A stretch of DNA of 64,000 nt from Gamarada debralockiae (lineage: Eukaryota > Ascomycota > Leotiomycetes > Helotiales > Hyphodiscaceae), in assembly GCA_002803225.1 (NCBI GenBank), contig NXFV01001620.1, forward strand, positions 1 through 64,000, read 5' to 3'. Under the pieces are notes generated by a model, which worked only from the letters and a program-made list of their open reading frames with translations, had not been told where the DNA came from and ran no database searches. The position numbers were made by a program, and so were the translations under genes. Positions 1 through 11,800 of this stretch are shown in pieces. Positions within the stretch are counted from its first letter, which is position 1, and each line of letters starts with the position of its first letter.

Positions 1-1300
1 CGCCGTCACAATGCCTAATACTAGCCTCCTATTCCCTTACTCTAGTAGTATATTCCTCTTCTATCTCGGTAGTAGGGCGCTTCCGAGGCTTAGGAGGCTT
101 TTTAGGCTTCTTAACATATAATTCCTTATTATTATAGAACTCTAGCTTCTCATACTTCTCCTACCAATTGCACTAGCCTGTAATATACAAAGCAACACCT
201 GTCTTCTTGCCGCGCTGTTGGATATTCTCTAGGTCCGTACGGTGATCTTGCTCGCGAAGGATATAGCCTTGGCCTTAAGATAATAGGTCTATATACGCCT
301 TGTCTATAAAGTAAACATACTGCTATTAGTTGTCAATAGTATCATAAAGGTACGCAGCGCTATAATAGATCCTTACCCCTTGATTCTGCCAGCGAATTTC
401 CTTCTTAATATATGCCTGCTTATATTACTACTCTCCATTTGTATGTTTCTTGAGCCTGTCTTGCAATTGGCGCGGTTTGACTAGAATCTTATAGTACTTA
501 ATTTGAGCTGCATACTGCCACCAGTGGGTGCAGGAATTCTCCGGCACCCCCAAAATTAACTGAAACCACACCAAAAATTGATCTTTTTGCGACTTTATAA
601 CTTTACAAATTTGTACTATAAAGCTATCTAATAACTTATATATAGACTTATGTATATCTAGAGAACAGACTTGTCTAACAACATTTTCTTTAAAACTCAA
701 AGACTTAGGAGATATATTAGAAATATCGATTTTGCTAACAAATCCTCTTACTAAAATAGTATATTACAAAATAGAGTTTAATACTAGAGCTTTTCCACAA
801 TTCTATATCAATATATTTAACCTTCTAATCTATCTTTAATTGTATCTTTAAATTTAAGAATATTGATTTACAGAACGAATTATTATAATTGTATAAAGTA
901 GGTGATTTTTGGTGTGTTTTCAGTTAATTTTGGGGGGGTGCGCGGAGAATTCCTGCACCCACTGGTGCTGCTAGTCGCGGACTAGGTTCTTGGATGGTGA
1001 AACTAGTATCTAACACATTTCTTTAAAGACTTTAGAACGTCTACTAAGGTTCTTTGATAGCTTATGCGTCCTGCGATAGGCAGGAGTGCTATATTAAGTG
1101 CGTTGATCAAGCCAGCGCTGGCCTTGTGGGTGAGCAAGTGAAAATTCGCGTTCCAATGCTCTAACAGACTGCGTAGGTGATCTGTAGTCCTAGGCATTAT
1201 AGAATCGCTGTCTCTTGCGGCTAGTACGTACGCCAGGATTGTATTTATCAGGTGGAGGAGTGTGGTAGCGATTGGAGCGTGTTTTGACTGCTATATTAAG
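1..1300 (-). pseudogene. Decayed repeat-type ORF, family not identified
   Basis: Reading the minus strand gives a continuous protein-like text broken by many TAG/TAA codons where Gln is expected, for example around YFIDKAYIDLLS near 290-320 and the Lys/Pro-rich tail near 60-130. Its upstream part (about 970-1200) and downstream part (1-518) are separated by an inserted 449-bp inverted-repeat element. The stop pattern (CAG to TAG) and AT-richness fit repeat-induced point mutation of a multicopy sequence. I do not recognise the protein family; a transposon-borne ORF is the natural guess. The left end is cut by the window edge. Confidence 0.4.
519..967. mobile_element. 449-bp MITE-like element with long terminal inverted repeats
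   Basis: The left end starts CACCAGTGGGTGCAGGAATT and the right end is its reverse complement; the match continues inward about 60 bp (through a C-run and the stretch reading TTAACTGAAA on the left) with a few mismatches. Both sides are flanked by CTGC (515-518 and 968-971), a candidate 4-bp target duplication. The interior is AT-rich with no coding capacity. It sits inside the decayed ORF. A third, partial copy of the terminal motif (GAATTCCTGCACC) lies at about 1372-1385. Confidence 0.7.
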
Positions 1301-2312
1301 GTTATAAGTAGAAAGATAAGTTTGTTTATTTTGAGGTTTTGGCGTGCTCGGCTAATCTATGGTAGTAAGCGAATTCCTGCACCCCCTGGTGCCCAAAGAG
1401 TCTATATTACTAATAAAAAGGCTTTGATATTGAAGGTCACCTGATGTTATTATTAAAAGCTGGCCCCACTTTCTGGTATAATCCTTGTATTTAGCTTTAT
1501 CGTTTTCAGTAAGACGCAGTGAGGGGTAATATTCCGAGTCATCGGTCGTACGGAAGTATCATTTCAGCTGCCATCAGGAACGCGTTGGATGAGCGGCCGC
1601 TAGTTTCCGCCAGTTTAAGGGATTAGCGAGCCAATTAGGGCGCTTGATTGTTTAGAAAAAGGGGTTGGTTCAATTGACTATATCACTTGATCGCATCGAT
1701 TACACGTGAGACACGCGCTAGCTTAACTAGCGCGCCCTAGAGTTATATTAGACTTCATGTATTTACAGAACCTTTTCCTTTTCTCCTTAGCTTAGTATGT
1801 TCGTCAATTCAGCATTTACTGCGTAGGGTCTTCAATGCGTGAGATCCCAATACATAGTGCTGTCACAACAGTACTAGCTAAACGCGCTAGGATTCTGGCT
1901 ATTGATAATAACAGGGTTATTAAATACTATTAAATTTATACTAGATATATATAAAGGCAATTCTTGTATTGAAATTAGTATATTATATATATTATATATA
2001 AGTAGTATATATACTCACCTTGTTATATTAATAAAGGGAAAACAAAACACAACTAAATTTTTTTTTTAAGGATATACTTAACTTATGCACTTATGCGGGA
2101 GCCTTACTAGATTAGGAAAAGCTTTGTTATTATACATGTGATGGAATTAAGCGAAATTTCTGAATTTGGCCTAAGCTTAGAATGAACGCACTAGGCATAT
2201 GCTACGTGATATACTATATTAGGAATAGTAATAACACTCACCTATGGTAGAGAAAAACAGGCATTCCGAGAGGCGTAAGTCTCTACCCTGGATGAACTGG
2301 AGCCCGATAACA
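1300..2312. other. AT-rich stretch without a recognisable gene
   Basis: Contains the partial terminal motif of the 449-bp element near 1372, short AT microsatellite-like runs (1970-2005) and a T-run near 2058. No open frame with recognisable motifs was found on either strand. Confidence 0.5.
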
Positions 2313-2388
2313 GCCCCTGTAGTTTCAATGGTTAAGAACGCGCTTCTTTCGTAGGACAAGAACCCGGGTTCGACTCCCGGCAGTGCAA
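2313..2388 (+). tRNA. tRNA-like relic (probable tRNA pseudogene)
   Basis: A perfect B-box/T-arm (CCGGGTTCGACTCCCGG at about 2364-2380) is preceded at normal spacing by an A-box-like D-arm (TAGTTTCAATGGTTAAGAAC). The acceptor stem pairs poorly (GCCCCTG against CAGTGCA gives only about four pairs) and the anticodon stem around TTTCGTA does not close, so no anticodon can be assigned. A degraded tRNA or a tRNA-derived SINE head is likelier than a working gene. Confidence 0.35.
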
Positions 2389-2399
2389 TCAATTTTTTT

Positions 2400-3200
2400 T
2401 GAGTCTGTCTTCGCTAGCAGCTATTCAGTGACTTTCGGCTCCCCCTAGCCGTCCCGCAACGAGCGACGCAACACCCTCCTTGTCGGTCATGATGTGGGCT
2501 GTGACCTTGCGATGCTGGACTTCCGAAAGAAATCAAAGGTTCATCTGGAAGATATGCCTCATATTCCTATCCTGGGCACAGCGTGGCTATCTTCAACGGT
2601 GTCTAATGGCAAGGGTCTCAACCTATGGAGGCTGGTGCGCCGCCTCGCCATTAGGATGTTCTCAGATAAAGATGTTCGCAACAGTGGCAACAATTCCAAC
2701 CTTACTTTAAAAGCTCTCCTATTAATGGGACCACCAACAGAGAGGTCTTGACACCTGCTGGAAGATGTTGCTTGGCAGCAATTGCCCTCTCCTGAACTCC
2801 ACTCGCACCGAGGGAGAGGAGACTCATGTCAGGCAGGAAAGTGCGGAGAGATATGATTATTGAATCAACAATTGGGACGGAGCGTTAGATTACTTGGAGA
2901 ATTACCGACGACTTTTGAAGTTCAAACTATCAGTGTAGGAGCACCAAGATTGTCGAATTCACAGCAGGGCCAAACTGAGGGTCTTATACAATGGGGGGCT
3001 CAACTAGCGAAGCGCCTTCACTTAATGAAAATCCAAGTGGGACTGAGTTTGGAGTTCCTGGAAAGGTCCAGCAGAAGTGGTTTCGTCACCCAAGAGAACG
3101 TGGATTGCCTGTCGGAGTTCCGTTTTGGGTTTTATACTTTGCCATGAACTCGGGCTCCCGATCAGTTGTATTCCCTAGATTGTTTATTATGAGTTAAGTT
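2400..3200. other. No recognisable gene
   Basis: Overlapping short open frames on the plus strand (75-95 codons) show no motif I recognise, and no intron structure joins them into a longer protein. Probably decayed or intergenic. Confidence 0.4.
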
Positions 3201-3204
3201 CTCC

Positions 3205-4525
3205 CTAGATTATCAGAGTAAACTTACATATTGAAAGAAACAAAACTCCAAGTTCATCAGCGTCCTCCAGCCACATCTGCGTCCGCCGATCCAGAGCGAT
3301 ACCTGGCTTGACGAACAGAAACTCCCTTTGAACGATCTCGTAACCATCCCATTGCACCAGCCACCGTTTATATAACCCTTCCCACTGTTCTTTTGTACTT
3401 GCTTGCCAAAGGTACTTTGCAGCTGGTGCAGGCATGAACCCTAGCTCGTCACAATTGAAGGATGGAAGTCGATGATAAACAGAATATGCCCAATGCAGCA
3501 TATATAGGGTAAAGATGACCCTTCGCTTCGATGTTACGTGGATCCAAGCATTCCATGAAGGCACAACGTGGTCAGTCTCCTCTTGAAGAACCAGTCCCGT
3601 ACCAGCAGTATAATACACAACTTGCTGCAATCCGACAAAAACGGAGGGATCAACGGAAGGGATTGCGTTTTGGTCTCGGGTGGGGAAGATGAGAATGAGG
3701 GTGTAAATCGTGAGGGCTTGTAAGGCTGCCACAAGATTGGCTTCATCGTAAGTTTGGAGCTGGGATATATCAATAATACACCAAGGCAGCTGGAAGCCTG
3801 AGCAGACTTACGTTCGTGAAAATCGTCTTTGTCTCCTTCAGAACTGTCTCCTGAACCATTGTGCTTGCTCCCTCCAACTGACCATCCCACATTCTTACCA
3901 GTGTAAAGCAATTAGAAAGCGGCTGAGGAAGGGGCCTCTCCGAAGAGGTAGCAGATTGGTGAAATATTGGTGGCAGTTGAAACCCCTTGACGATCATTCG
4001 AGGCCATGTTCGGAAGAGGCGAAGCAAGACATGCATGCTATGCTTGGCCAGAAGTGGAGTGTCATCGGAGTGAGATGGTTGTGGATGGAGGGGGATTAAC
4101 CAATCATTAGTTAGCCCTGGCAGGTCAGGAGTGTTGACCGCAGTCGTGAGGGTATCAGTTCCATCGCTGGAAGATCCGTATCCTGTTCCGAAAGTCGCTC
4201 TACACGTGTCCAATTGGTTTGCAACATTAATAAAAGATGGATCATTGATTGCAAACAATTCATCTAGTAACGGATTCTTTTGGCTCGATGGAAACCTCTG
4301 CGAACTTGTGTTTGTCGGAGCATTGAGAACTTGGGTTGAAGAAATTCCCGTCTGGGCTTTTTCAGGAGTACTATTTCCCTGAAACTGCGCTGGATATTCG
4401 CACGATGAGCGACGGGAGGCACATCTAGAGCAACTTGGCCTTTGCAAGTCGCATCTAGCCTTTGAAGTTGAACATTGATGGCAAGACTTTTGTCTAACAC
4501 TGACGGGTTTCGCTCGAGTGCACAA
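3205..4525 (-). CDS. Zn2Cys6 fungal transcription factor, small AflR-like type
   Basis: Two exons: 4525-3812 and 3759-3205, intron 3760-3811 (52 bp, GTAAGT...CAG), giving 422 residues. Near residues 15-41 the pattern is C-x2-C-x6-C-x6-C-x2-C-x6-C (starting CHQCSTSKARC), the binuclear zinc cluster that binds DNA in fungal regulators. The rest is a poorly conserved activation/regulatory region typical of short regulators rather than the long fungal-specific middle-homology type. It is divergent from the VOC gene with about 700 bp between them, so it could regulate that neighbour, but this is inference. A possible extra donor (GTAAGTTTAC) overlaps the stop, so the last few residues may differ. 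Confidence 0.85.
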
Positions 4526-5233
4526 TTTCAGGTGTCGGACAAGTGAAGACTCTAAGCTCTGTCAGCACCCATTCCAAAGATTTGAACTGAGCAACGTACT
4601 CTGACTGAATGTCTTCTTGCATCTCTCGCACTCGAGCGGTTCGACAAGGGGTATGTGCTGATCCGAGACCTGCATGGCGCACGTGACCGGCGGAGAGGGC
4701 TTTTCGAGCGATGGAATTGGACGGGATTCCATTTCGCAGAACGGAGTTCCTGCGGGCATTTAACTTTAATCACTTGAGGTCGTGAAAGTCATCGTCTGTT
4801 CAAGCAAGGCGGTGTTCAATATCGGAGATGCAGTTGTTGTGAGTTGTCGTTGCTGATGGGCTTTGTAACACTGTACGCGGAACTCCGAGTTCCGGTGTAA
4901 AATATGTGGGCCTCCAGCACAGCTAAACAAAACGCCAACATCTGAGATTATCCAAAGCCCGATTGCCATAATTCGAACTAAACAGTGGTTGAGAGTTAAG
5001 ATACAGCCAAGTTTGCTGCGAAATGACGTAGAGGGCAAGAAACGCCTGGCGATCGGAACAAGAAGCTACTTAATAATCGTATCATAGCCTTTCAGCATTT
5101 CATCACGCCCAGATTATCAGTGAACGAATATAATTAGACTGAAGGGGATCAGTCCACCTCGCTGTTCAGACTCAGAATTCAACACTCCCCTTTTCCCAAA
5201 CGACTCAACACGAGCCTTGCTCCAACAGCCAAT
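4526..5233. promoter_or_regulatory. Shared 5-prime region between Zn2Cys6 gene and VOC gene
   Basis: About 700 bp between two divergent start codons. Short open frames are present but none has recognisable motifs. No clear TATA or operator-like repeat was identified. Confidence 0.35.
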
Positions 5234-5680
5234 ATGACAGTCAACCACGTCTTCCTCCTCGTAACCGCCTCCAAACTCCCCACTCTCCGCGCGTTCTACC
5301 GCCAAGCCCTCGAGCCGCTCGGATACACTGAGATGATCCGCGCAAAGAATGATACCCTCATCGGATACGGAAGCGACTACCCTTATTTCTGGCTCAAGGC
5401 ATTGCCTCCCGATCAGAATCCCATGCCGACGCACATCTGCTTCGATGCGCAGGATAATCAAGCTGTGGATAAGTTCTATCAAGATGCGCTGTAAGTAAAC
5501 TGTGAATATGCTGGGAGGGGATTACGAAAGAAGTTGACTGAGATGCGGGGTAGACAAGCTGGTGGACGCGACAATGGAGGCCCAGGCATTCGACCTGAGA
5601 TGAGTCGGCAGCCGTACTACTCGGCTTTCGTATATGACTCGGATGGGAATAATATCGAGGCTGTTTGTGTCAAGAAGTGA
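5234..5680 (+). CDS. VOC-superfamily (glyoxalase/bleomycin-resistance fold) protein
   Basis: Exons 5234-5490 and 5554-5680, intron 5491-5553 (GTAAGT...TAG); the splice keeps frame and yields 127 residues. The N-terminal HVFLLV strand, a central IGYGSDYPYFWL segment, a THICFDA strand and the C-terminal segment FVYDSDGNNIEAVC follow the paired beta-alpha-beta-beta-beta layout of small single-domain VOC proteins; the terminal D-x-D-G-N-x-I-E motif supplies the conserved acidic metal ligand in this superfamily. Substrate cannot be inferred. Divergently placed to a Zn2Cys6 regulator. Confidence 0.88.
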
Positions 5681-6044
5681 GAGGACTCTGATCAAAATTC
5701 AGGGCAAGGGGTGGGGCTTTGAGAAGACTGTGCGCGGCATAATATTCTTGAGCTTCTGCTAAAGTACAACGCCGTTTTCATGCAGTATCTTACAATCGTT
5801 TTCGTATAAGGACCCTGTGCCATGCCAGACATGAGAAAGTGTAAATGAGGTACGCCTCAGTGAGAGCGAACCATACCCTCCAACGCCAAGGCTTATGCGA
5901 TCGAATTATGGGAGTGAACACAAACAAAGAAAAAGCCGTAGGTGAGAGAAAGAAGAAATCAAGGCCACTGAGACCAACTACCATGGAATGGCAGAATGAT
6001 CAAGCGCAGCAATGATAATCCAGCTCACCTCCTCATACAACGAA

Positions 6045-7882
6045 TCAATCAATAGTCTCAGCCTTGATTCTCTTACCAGAACCATACTTGCTTCTCTGAA
6101 CCCACTGGTTGTTAAAGAAATCCTCGAAGACCTCACATTCCTTCCAGATAGGGTCGGCAGGAGTCCAGTACTCGTAGCAGTTCTGGAAGATGAGTCGAAT
6201 ATCGGCCTCAAACTCCGCACCACTTGCATACTCGCCCTTGTCCATCTTCGTCTTCATCAAGTTCAGGCACATAGGCTTCTTGACGACATCGAAGTAGTTC
6301 GGGGCGTTGTCGATATCGGGGTCGACGGGCTTCTTGAAATTGGTGACGTAGCGGGTCCAGTAACCAGGGCCAGAAATCATACGCTTGATGAGGTCGCGGC
6401 AGTACTCCATTTCTTTCTCGGGAGTGAAGTTGGGGTCATTGTCGACGGTGCTTGCAGGGGCCGAGACGCGTCTGCTAGTTCGACGACCGGGTTCAGACTT
6501 ACGAGCTGGCTTCTTGACGGTGGGCTTAACTTCGAAGAGCTCATCGGGAGCGGAGTTGACGAGGTCGATGGCTGACTTTCTGGCTCGCTTGTTCGATTGT
6601 TGGGGTTGTTCAACATCCATTTCTCCGGGGTTGTTGAAGAGGGTCTGCTTGACAGGGAAACGAGGAGCAAAAGCTGGGTTGGCTGGGTTGGCTGGCATGT
6701 CACTCAGAACGATGACGAGAGCGCTGAGAATTTCTCGAGGGAGAGATTGAACGAATGCGCTGCGTTCTTCTGAATTAGATCGCACTGGTTTTCTTTTAGT
6801 CACGAAGTGCTAATTGGAAGTGAACTCTCGAAGTCATCCGAGAACAGAAGCTCGGTCATTGGAATACTCACTGTGTTCAGCAGCCCACTCAATCAGCATC
6901 TTACGAAGACCACTTCCATCCTCAGTCTGCCTCCAAGCCTCTACAAGCAGCTCAGTGCTAGGGATGAAACCAGTTTGTTGACGTCTCTCAGCCATAGCAT
7001 CTAAAACAGCAACTCTCAAAGGAGCCATCTTCAACTGAGTAGCAAGCTTCCAAGCTCCCATGAGAATCGGATAATCGGGAACCATCTTTCCGCCACGCTT
7101 ATCATAGACGTCACCGGTATAGATGAAGTTCTGGAAGCAGCCAAATGTAGGGACATCTGTGTCCGGAATCTTGACGAGATATTCGACTTTATCATTCTGA
7201 CCTTGGGCAAACTCTTGACGGTAGTACGGGGACTGCGCACAAAGAAGGTCTTTCTGGATGCCGAATGGAATCTCTTCGGGACCAATGAGGAGGATGACGA
7301 AGATGGGGTGAGGATCACTGCTTGGGTTAATGGCCATATAATATGGAGATACTTGGTGACTTACTGCCAGGAGATGAGAGCAGGGGCCTGGTTTGCCTCA
7401 GCCGTGAGGTCAACACCTTGGTATGGCATATTGACTTCCTTCGCGACGCGACTCGTCTCTTTGAGGGTTGGTTGAGGGAGGTAGGGACTCTGATACGGAG
7501 TGTTGTTCATTTGTGGGGCCAGATGACTGAAGCGGTGCTTCAGGTCGATGACTGGAGTGCCGTTTGCCCGATCTTCGCCGCTGTTGAGAAGTGTATTCGA
7601 GTCCGAGGAGCTCAATGGGTCGGGGCTCTCACTGTATCTCGTAAAGTCAGCAACAGGGCGCTTTTTGATTTGCTTACTGCGTCGGAACGATTCATATGTG
7701 GCGGATGCTAGCATTAATAAAGGAAGGTGTGAAAGCGAGGGCAATTTCAGGTAAAAGAGTAACGTCGCGTCGATTCGATACCAATTCCATTCAGTTTCTG
7801 ATTCGATGCTCAATTGATTGAGTTCAAGTTCAGAACTCTCGAGACTTTCAAAGCTGAAAAAGCTCTTTGCGCTGGTATCCAC
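6045..7882 (-). CDS. BTB/POZ protein fused to a C-terminal atypical bromodomain
   Basis: Three exons join in frame: 7882-7365, 7317-6872, 6784-6045 (introns of 47 and 87 bp, GTAAGT...CAG and GTGAGT...CAG), predicting 567 residues. Residues about 173-250 are a fungal BTB domain (FGIQKDLLCAQSPYYRQEF then FIYTGDVYD), followed by the usual fungal BTB helical tail (LIEWAAEHMRSNSEERSAF) that runs straight across the second splice. Residues about 350-440 are Lys/Arg/Pro-rich. Residues about 445-555 are a bromodomain (NAPNYFDVVKKPM; FQNCYEYW). The acetyl-lysine-binding Asn that normally ends the NCxxYN motif is Trp here. The start codon at 7882 is uncertain; the first 60 residues look poorly conserved. 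The bromodomain could be a separate gene starting at Met 6698, but the in-frame splice argues for one protein. Confidence 0.75.
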
Positions 7883-7889
7883 GACTCAT

Positions 7890-8870
7890 CGCTCCTTCCT
7901 TGAGATTTGATATTGAAGCGCGTCGCGAAGCTTCGACCTACTTTCAAAGGAATCTCCCATGGTTCACATACCTAGCATCTCTCTCAATCGTACCTCTCAG
8001 TTGATTGTTGGATTGTTGTCCGAGGACTCCATTGTCGTTGCCGACCACCATTTCAATTATGTTTAAGATGGCGATGTCTAAGATGAGGGTTAAGTTACGT
8101 CTGCCGATTACGCTGTCTCGCGCAAATTTTGGAGTTCAAGGTGTTGTGGCCTGGCATTTGAGGTTGGTCGCAACTCCAGTTTCCGAAGCGAGATAAACAC
8201 CCCTTTCAATCCGTCACTTTCAAAGATCCTGTTGGATGATCTTTTAACGCATTGCAAGCAAGATAGATGGGATTTGAGAGATGTTATCTAGTTATTCATG
8301 GCCTCAAAAGCCCATTGGGTGGTACTAGATTAGGCACTTGGTTTTGGACGGATTCGCCAGGTCGCAGACGTATTCCACTCGTTGCTCCCTCTCAATTTAC
8401 CATACATGTCAATTGATGAGAACAAGAATAAATTCCACAAATTAGATAATATAACTCCAACATTACATTATTCCCAAATACAGCCAAGCACGAAAGTGAT
8501 CAAAAACTCCCAAACGCACCTCCCAATATCGAAAACATTCTCAAAGCTCCATACAAAAACAGCACATAAAGTCTCCACAAGCCAAAATCGCATTTTACCA
8601 AATCGCACCCCCTTTTTGGTGTTTCCGATGTTTTTCTGATGTTTTTAGTTTTTATATGGTGAAAGATGAAGAAATGACGAGCAACGAAGAGGCATAGCAA
8701 ATCAAAGAAAGTGATAGAGAAAATTCAAGGACAGTTTGATAGAATCTTCCAAGCCGCCATCCGCTTTAAGAACCTTTGATATTATTGATCATATGTAGAA
8801 CATGATATTGTCCAGACCATTCTTCCAAGTGATTCAGCCTCACACCAGTTGGGTCAGTCTTCCAAATCTT
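7890..8870. other. Intergenic, no gene seen
   Basis: AT-rich in its second half (8380-8700). Several short frames occur on both strands without recognisable motifs or supported splice joins. Confidence 0.45.
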
Positions 8871-8875
8871 GGGAT

Positions 8876-11800
8876 CATTTTGAAGAGTTAACACTATCTG
8901 TGGGGCTCGTATCAGCGGCTTGGGACGCTTGGGTATCAGAAAGACTATAGAGGTTCTTAAGTGCCGGTCGCAGGTAACATCTCAACCGGCCGCAAACAAA
9001 GGCCGCATATCGCGCCGGGGTACGGACTGAGAGTGCTCTCGTGGCCCGAGAACCAATGTAGCAGAGATTGTATGTCTGCGCTGCACATTAGCTAGCCAAC
9101 TTAAATATCTTTTACTGGATGGGAGCTGACTTACGAGATTTTGTAAATCCACTAGCTTGAGTGAAGAATGACGTAGAGAGAATTTCCAGTTGTCGCAAGA
9201 TGACTATGGTGGCTCTGAAGATAGAAACTGAAGTCGTTGGATGCTATGATATGACCTTCGTATCAGCAACTGTCCCTCAAGGGAGGTTGATATCATCGGG
9301 TGCTGTCTTATCGTCTTTGTCGCGGCGTGCGAGAACGTTGTTCGTTTGAAAGAATCGATCATGATGGTGCTGTGTCCCCAGGACAAAGGTTAAAGTCGGT
9401 TTCCACTCTCGATCTTCCATGCCTTTGCTAATGAGATATTGTAGGGCCGCCGCTGTCCCAGGCATAATTTGAGGCTTCTCTTCATTAGAACCATGCCATA
9501 TTGACTTTCACTGGCTCAGTCCCGATAGAAAGAATGTTCGAAGGAGCGTGGCCTGTCCACTTCTTGCAGCCTTTTCGTACCATGCAATTACACGCTCTTT
9601 GATCATAGATCTAAGATGAGAAATGAACTAACCTCTTTTTAATAAGATGCTAGGCCAGATTCGGGTAAAGCATTTACCTCCTGTTTATAAGTCTGAAGAC
9701 GTGCTGACGCAAGGCATTGAAAGTTGAGGCTATCGTTTGTTGCGACTAGTGCAGCCATTAAAGAGCACGCTAATCCTTGGTCAGGAAGTCTGACATCTGC
9801 ACCAACAATCATCGTCGAAGGTGAGACAGGGCCCATATCTGGGAGCCCTTGCATTCTTAGGGAATGTGCGTTGAATCCGATGGCTCACCCCTTGCAGTTT
9901 GGAATTGATCTTTACGCTTTTCACGAATCAGCCAATTTTGGAAGTACGGGCCAGTGACATACCTGATATTCGCACAGATGTCGGTATTGGCCTTGTTTAT
10001 TTGTTCCTCATAACACATACGGTCGGAGCACCCTGGGTACAATCTCACTACCATTAATTTCGGCATACAATGAGATACTCTTGTCTGGTAGTACCACAAG
10101 AACCAAGGGCAGTGTGGAAGTCACTTTATCCTTGCTCTGCAACTCCCGATATGCCCTGTTGAGCACTTCCGTGCAGTGCTGACGATAAAGTAAAGCAGAT
10201 GGTTCTGAGGGCACTGTGGGCAGAAGTAAAAACATACTTCACAACCTTGCCTTCGAGTCCGACACCATATATTTTGAGTGCTTCGCAAAGAAGCTTGGTG
10301 TCCAGCGTCTTGGAGGGGAGCGAGCAAGATTACGTACAACTTTTCACAAGACCTAGCCACTTTATTGAAAAATCTATCCCGTAGATTCCACTCCGTGTTC
10401 TTTACTGCGTCCGTATCTAAGGCACCTTTGAACTTCAAAGTTGGCGCAAGCAATCTAATTCGTTCTAGCACCACGAAATTCTCGTCTGTTGTGATACCAA
10501 AGTCCTGTGTTGCGAGGCCCAGTCATGAGCCCCAGCTTGGGAATCAGTAGCTAAGTTGCTACTCACCTGGTAGAAGTCTAGAATTGGACAGTCTGAACCA
10601 TTCTTCATGCGACATTCGCATTTCAAACCTAGACAATACAACGCGGTGCCTCGGATCAAATCGCTCGTTTGGATAGGTTTCCAAGAATCAATTATCGTTC
10701 CGTCGTGAAACTTGATACTTTGAAATTAATAACTTACTCTGTTCCATGTACTTCTGCACTTACACCTTTGCCACCCTCCTGAATCCGGTGAAATGAATCG
10801 TTTTCTGATTAATACCGCAAAGAACTCGTCTCCGAAGTTCGCCAACCAGGCAATCTACCCGGACATCTTTCAGTTTTTTTCTGAATACAGCTTGCGATGG
10901 TGTTGTCCCCTTCCATTCAAATCGAATCCAGTCGCTGAGATTGATACGCGAAGAGAGGGCAGAAGTGCAATAATTTACGACCAGAAGATTGCATCTTTAC
11001 AAGGGCCCTAGGAAGCAAAATAACCACCCGGATTAGGTAGAGGCGACCCTTCTTGTTTGCCTTCTCCTCTTTCCGGTCAATCAGCTCCTTTGGATAGAAC
11101 GTCTTCCCGACAATTCCGCATTCTAATTGGCAGTTTGGTGGGTCATTTATTCTCTTCCAAGAAATGATGTTCCGTGCTTTGAGTTCAAGATCAGCCTGTA
11201 CTGCAGATAGGACGTCCTCTGAAGAAGAGTTCACGTAGTCTTCCAAAGCTTTTTCACTTCACATCGTCAAGCTGCTTGATTGTGCAGGCATATTGTTCAG
11301 ACTGTCCTGACATTCCAGACTTTGTGAAAGACTTTGTCGCTATCCTGTGACGAAATTCGGATTCGTGGTACACGGGGCCAGCTGAAATGACGTTTGATTC
11401 GTAATTGGTTGCCCAATTACTATGTGATGGCTCAGAAGAGGTTGAAGTCAAGAGGGAACGAATCAAGAAACGTTTGAACTCCCTTTTTGTTGGAATCCTC
11501 CCGTCAGTCGGACCGAGAGTATGCTGTATTTATGAAGGATAACTTCGGGGTCAGCTCGAATCCTGAAGAAATTTGCTTTGATAGGTAAGACGATCGGACG
11601 GTTTATTCTAGGGCATTGAATTTGGGCATTGCCTTTTCAGCCTCATTGTACCTCTTCTGTTTAGCTACGCGAGTGACAGCACTGACTTGATCTATTCGAG
11701 TTGCGATTGGATGACAATCTGCGGGGAGTGTTCCTGTTCTTCGAGCCCGGACTAGGAGGGGAGTATTGAGACTTCGTCGGTTACTTCGTCGGTGACTTCG

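Noticed and set aside
6012..6750. Plus-strand frames opposite the bromodomain exon
   Set aside because: Antisense shadows; the minus-strand frame carries a recognisable bromodomain.
6834..7337. BTB domain as a separate single-exon gene starting at 7337
   Set aside because: The upstream exon splices into it in frame, and a good donor/acceptor pair carries the frame on into the bromodomain exon.
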